From: Murimonas intestini
GTDB taxonomy: Bacteria > Bacillota > Clostridia > Lachnospirales > Lachnospiraceae
Reading direction: 5' to 3'
Length of the DNA: 64,000 nucleotides
Assembly: GCF_024622195.1 (NCBI RefSeq)
Contig: NZ_JANKBI010000005.1
Location: 124,001 to 188,000 of the forward strand
Of this stretch, positions 62,936 to 64,000 are shown in pieces (within the stretch, counting starts at the first letter, position 1; the number at the start of each line of letters is the position of its first letter). The notes below the pieces were generated by a model that was given only the letters and a program-made list of their open reading frames with translations, was not told the DNA's origin and did no database searches. Position numbers and translations under genes: made by a program.

Positions 62936-63892
62936 TTAAAACAATGCATTCTCTTTGCTGACCCTGCGGATGAAAGCATTCGCTCCAAGGATCATCACAA
63001 ACCCGACAATAGACTGATATACGCTGGCCGCACTTGACATACCGAAATCACTGCTCTTCATCAGCGCGTTATAGACATATACATCAATGGTCCTGGTCAC
63101 GCTGTACAAAGAACCGCTGTTCATGGGTATCTGATAGAAAAGCCCGAAATCTGAATAGAAGATACGCCCGATCTGAAGGACGAACATAGTAATAATCGTG
63201 GGCTTTAAAAGTGGAATAGTAATACGCTTAATCTGCTGCCATTTAGAGGCCCCGTCCAGAGTAGCTGCCTCATAATAATCCTGGCTGATGCCCACAATGC
63301 TGCTGTAGTAGATAATCATGGCATAGCCGACGCCTTTCCACAGGTGCACAAAAGTCAGGATAAACGGCCAGTATTTTGGCGTGTTGTACCAGGATACGGG
63401 ATCCATCCCCAGATTAGCCAAAATCCCATTATTGATCAGTCCTGTCTCAGCTGAGAGCAGAGCATAAGCCAGATAACTGGCGATTACCCAGCTCATCAGA
63501 TATGGCAGAAGGATCAGGCTCTGGTACAGCCTGCTGGCAACCTTGCTTCGTATCTCATTGATGAGAATGGCTATCCCAATGGCAAACACTGTCGTCAGGA
63601 TGATAAATGCTATATTATAAAGCAGTGTGTTTCTCGTAATCGTCAATGCGTCCTTAGAAGCAAAAAGGAATTTAAAATTATCAAATCCGCACCAGTCACT
63701 GCCAAAGATCCCCTTTCTAAAGTTCAGATTCTTAAAGGCTATGACAATACCGAACATGGGGAGATAATTATTGCAGAGCATGTAAATGACACCTGGAAGT
63801 GCCAGCAGATAATACGGGAGATATTCTTTCCAGCGGAATTTCTTTTTTGTCTTTCCTGCATTTTTCCCAGGAACTACTTTTTTATCAGACAT
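62936..63892 (-). CDS. Sugar ABC permease (LplB type)
   Basis: A 318-residue permease with six helices, YYLLALPGVIYMLCNNYLPM at the front and the EAA loop ISQDYYEAATLDGASKWQQI (about 210-229), ending FIRRVSKENALF. It is the first complete gene of the second glycan operon. The start has AGGAGGG-type sequence upstream. A terminator hairpin lies just before it, so a promoter or read-through must drive the operon. Confidence 0.93.
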   Translation of the reverse strand: MSDKKVVPGKNAGKTKKKFRWKEYLPYYLLALPGVIYMLCNNYLPMFGIVIAFKNLNFRKGIFGSDWCGFDNFKFLFASKDALTITRNTLLYNIAFIILTTVFAIGIAILINEIRSKVASRLYQSLILLPYLMSWVIASYLAYALLSAETGLINNGILANLGMDPVSWYNTPKYWPFILTFVHLWKGVGYAMIIYYSSIVGISQDYYEAATLDGASKWQQIKRITIPLLKPTIITMFVLQIGRIFYSDFGLFYQIPMNSGSLYSVTRTIDVYVYNALMKSSDFGMSSAASVYQSIVGFVMILGANAFIRRVSKENALF

Positions 63893-63917
63893 TTTAACCC
63901 TCCTTTAGGCGGAAAAA

Positions 63918-63941
63918 GGCTCCGGGATGATCCCCGGAGCC
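63918..63941 (-). terminator. Terminator upstream of the second permease operon
   Basis: GGCTCCGGG pairs perfectly with CCCGGAGCC. On the minus strand CCTTTTTCC follows. It lies between the end of the partial gene at 63952 and the permease start, as seen for highly expressed binding proteins with read-through. Confidence 0.85.
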
Positions 63942-63951
63942 TCCCTCTCAT

Positions 63952-64000
63952 TCATTTTATCAGGGCAGCCATCCAGTAACCGGACAGCTGCGCTTCCATA
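63952..64000 (-). CDS. C-terminal end of a gene beyond the window
   Basis: One minus-strand frame ends MEAQLSGYWMAALIK and stops at 63952, directly before a terminator and the LplB-type permease. In comparable loci this position is held by the substrate-binding lipoprotein. Only 15 residues are visible, so this is weak. Confidence 0.4.
   Translation of the reverse strand, partial: MEAQLSGYWMAALIK

Noticed and set aside
1..64000. tRNA, rRNA, phage or intact insertion sequence
   Set aside because: None was recognised on either strand; a tRNA or covariance-model search would settle small RNAs.

Overview
The window looks like a chromosomal segment of a gut-type, low-to-mid-GC Firmicute, most likely a Lachnospiraceae/Clostridium cluster XIV relative. 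The basis is strong AGGAGG ribosome sites, many ferredoxin/flavin proteins, a glycyl radical enzyme, an Etf-alpha with a ferredoxin domain, LplB/YtcP-type sugar permeases with YesM/YesN control, and the repertoire of small intergenic palindromic elements. No rRNA, tRNA, CRISPR array, phage or intact insertion sequence was recognised. The name of the organism is inference.

Layout. 1-8.5 kb is an AT-rich accessory stretch: a truncated DUF4097-like secreted protein, GNAT and DinB proteins, a decayed DUF3786 gene, a CdaR regulator divergent from glycerate kinase and a GntP permease, and unknown membrane/HTH genes. 8.5-15.6 kb holds an HxlR/flavin-reductase pair with a palindromic operator, a GHKL kinase whose Shine-Dalgarno is buried in a perfect hairpin, a convergent LytTR regulator, DapA, an SGNH esterase, GNAT, and a secreted protein. 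15.6-23.1 kb is an envelope-stress or peptide-resistance style locus: two OmpR-type two-component systems flank an ABC exporter and a 53-residue lipoprotein. 23.3-26.9 kb has flavin/ferredoxin redox proteins with an ArsR repressor.

27.0-34.7 kb is a catabolic locus: a MatC-like carrier and a URO-D-fold methyltransferase-like protein face a PucR/CdaR-type regulator, a glycyl radical enzyme with an unusual GCVD active-site loop, and its activase. 34.8-44.5 kb is a glycan locus (FGGY kinase, YesN/YesM, two permeases, binding lipoprotein, GH29 fucosidase). 44.8-53.7 kb is one operon in the order CoA-transferase, CoA ligase, acyl-CoA dehydrogenase, EtfB, ferredoxin-EtfA, MFS carrier, URO-D protein. 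The first five genes have the order of the caffeate-respiration operon carABCDE of Acetobacterium, so this is probably an enoate (aryl-acrylate or similar) respiration system with an added transporter and methyltransferase.

54-55 kb carries a broken DUF3791-DUF3990 module. 55.3-56.8 kb is a lipoprotein with long Lys/Glu/Thr repeats. 57-64 kb is a second glycan locus (GH1, MBL-fold hydrolase, a large unclassified glycosidase, two permeases) that continues past the window end. Short dispersed palindromic elements, one of them a full 132-bp MITE-like unit inside the car-like operon, punctuate the intergenic spaces.
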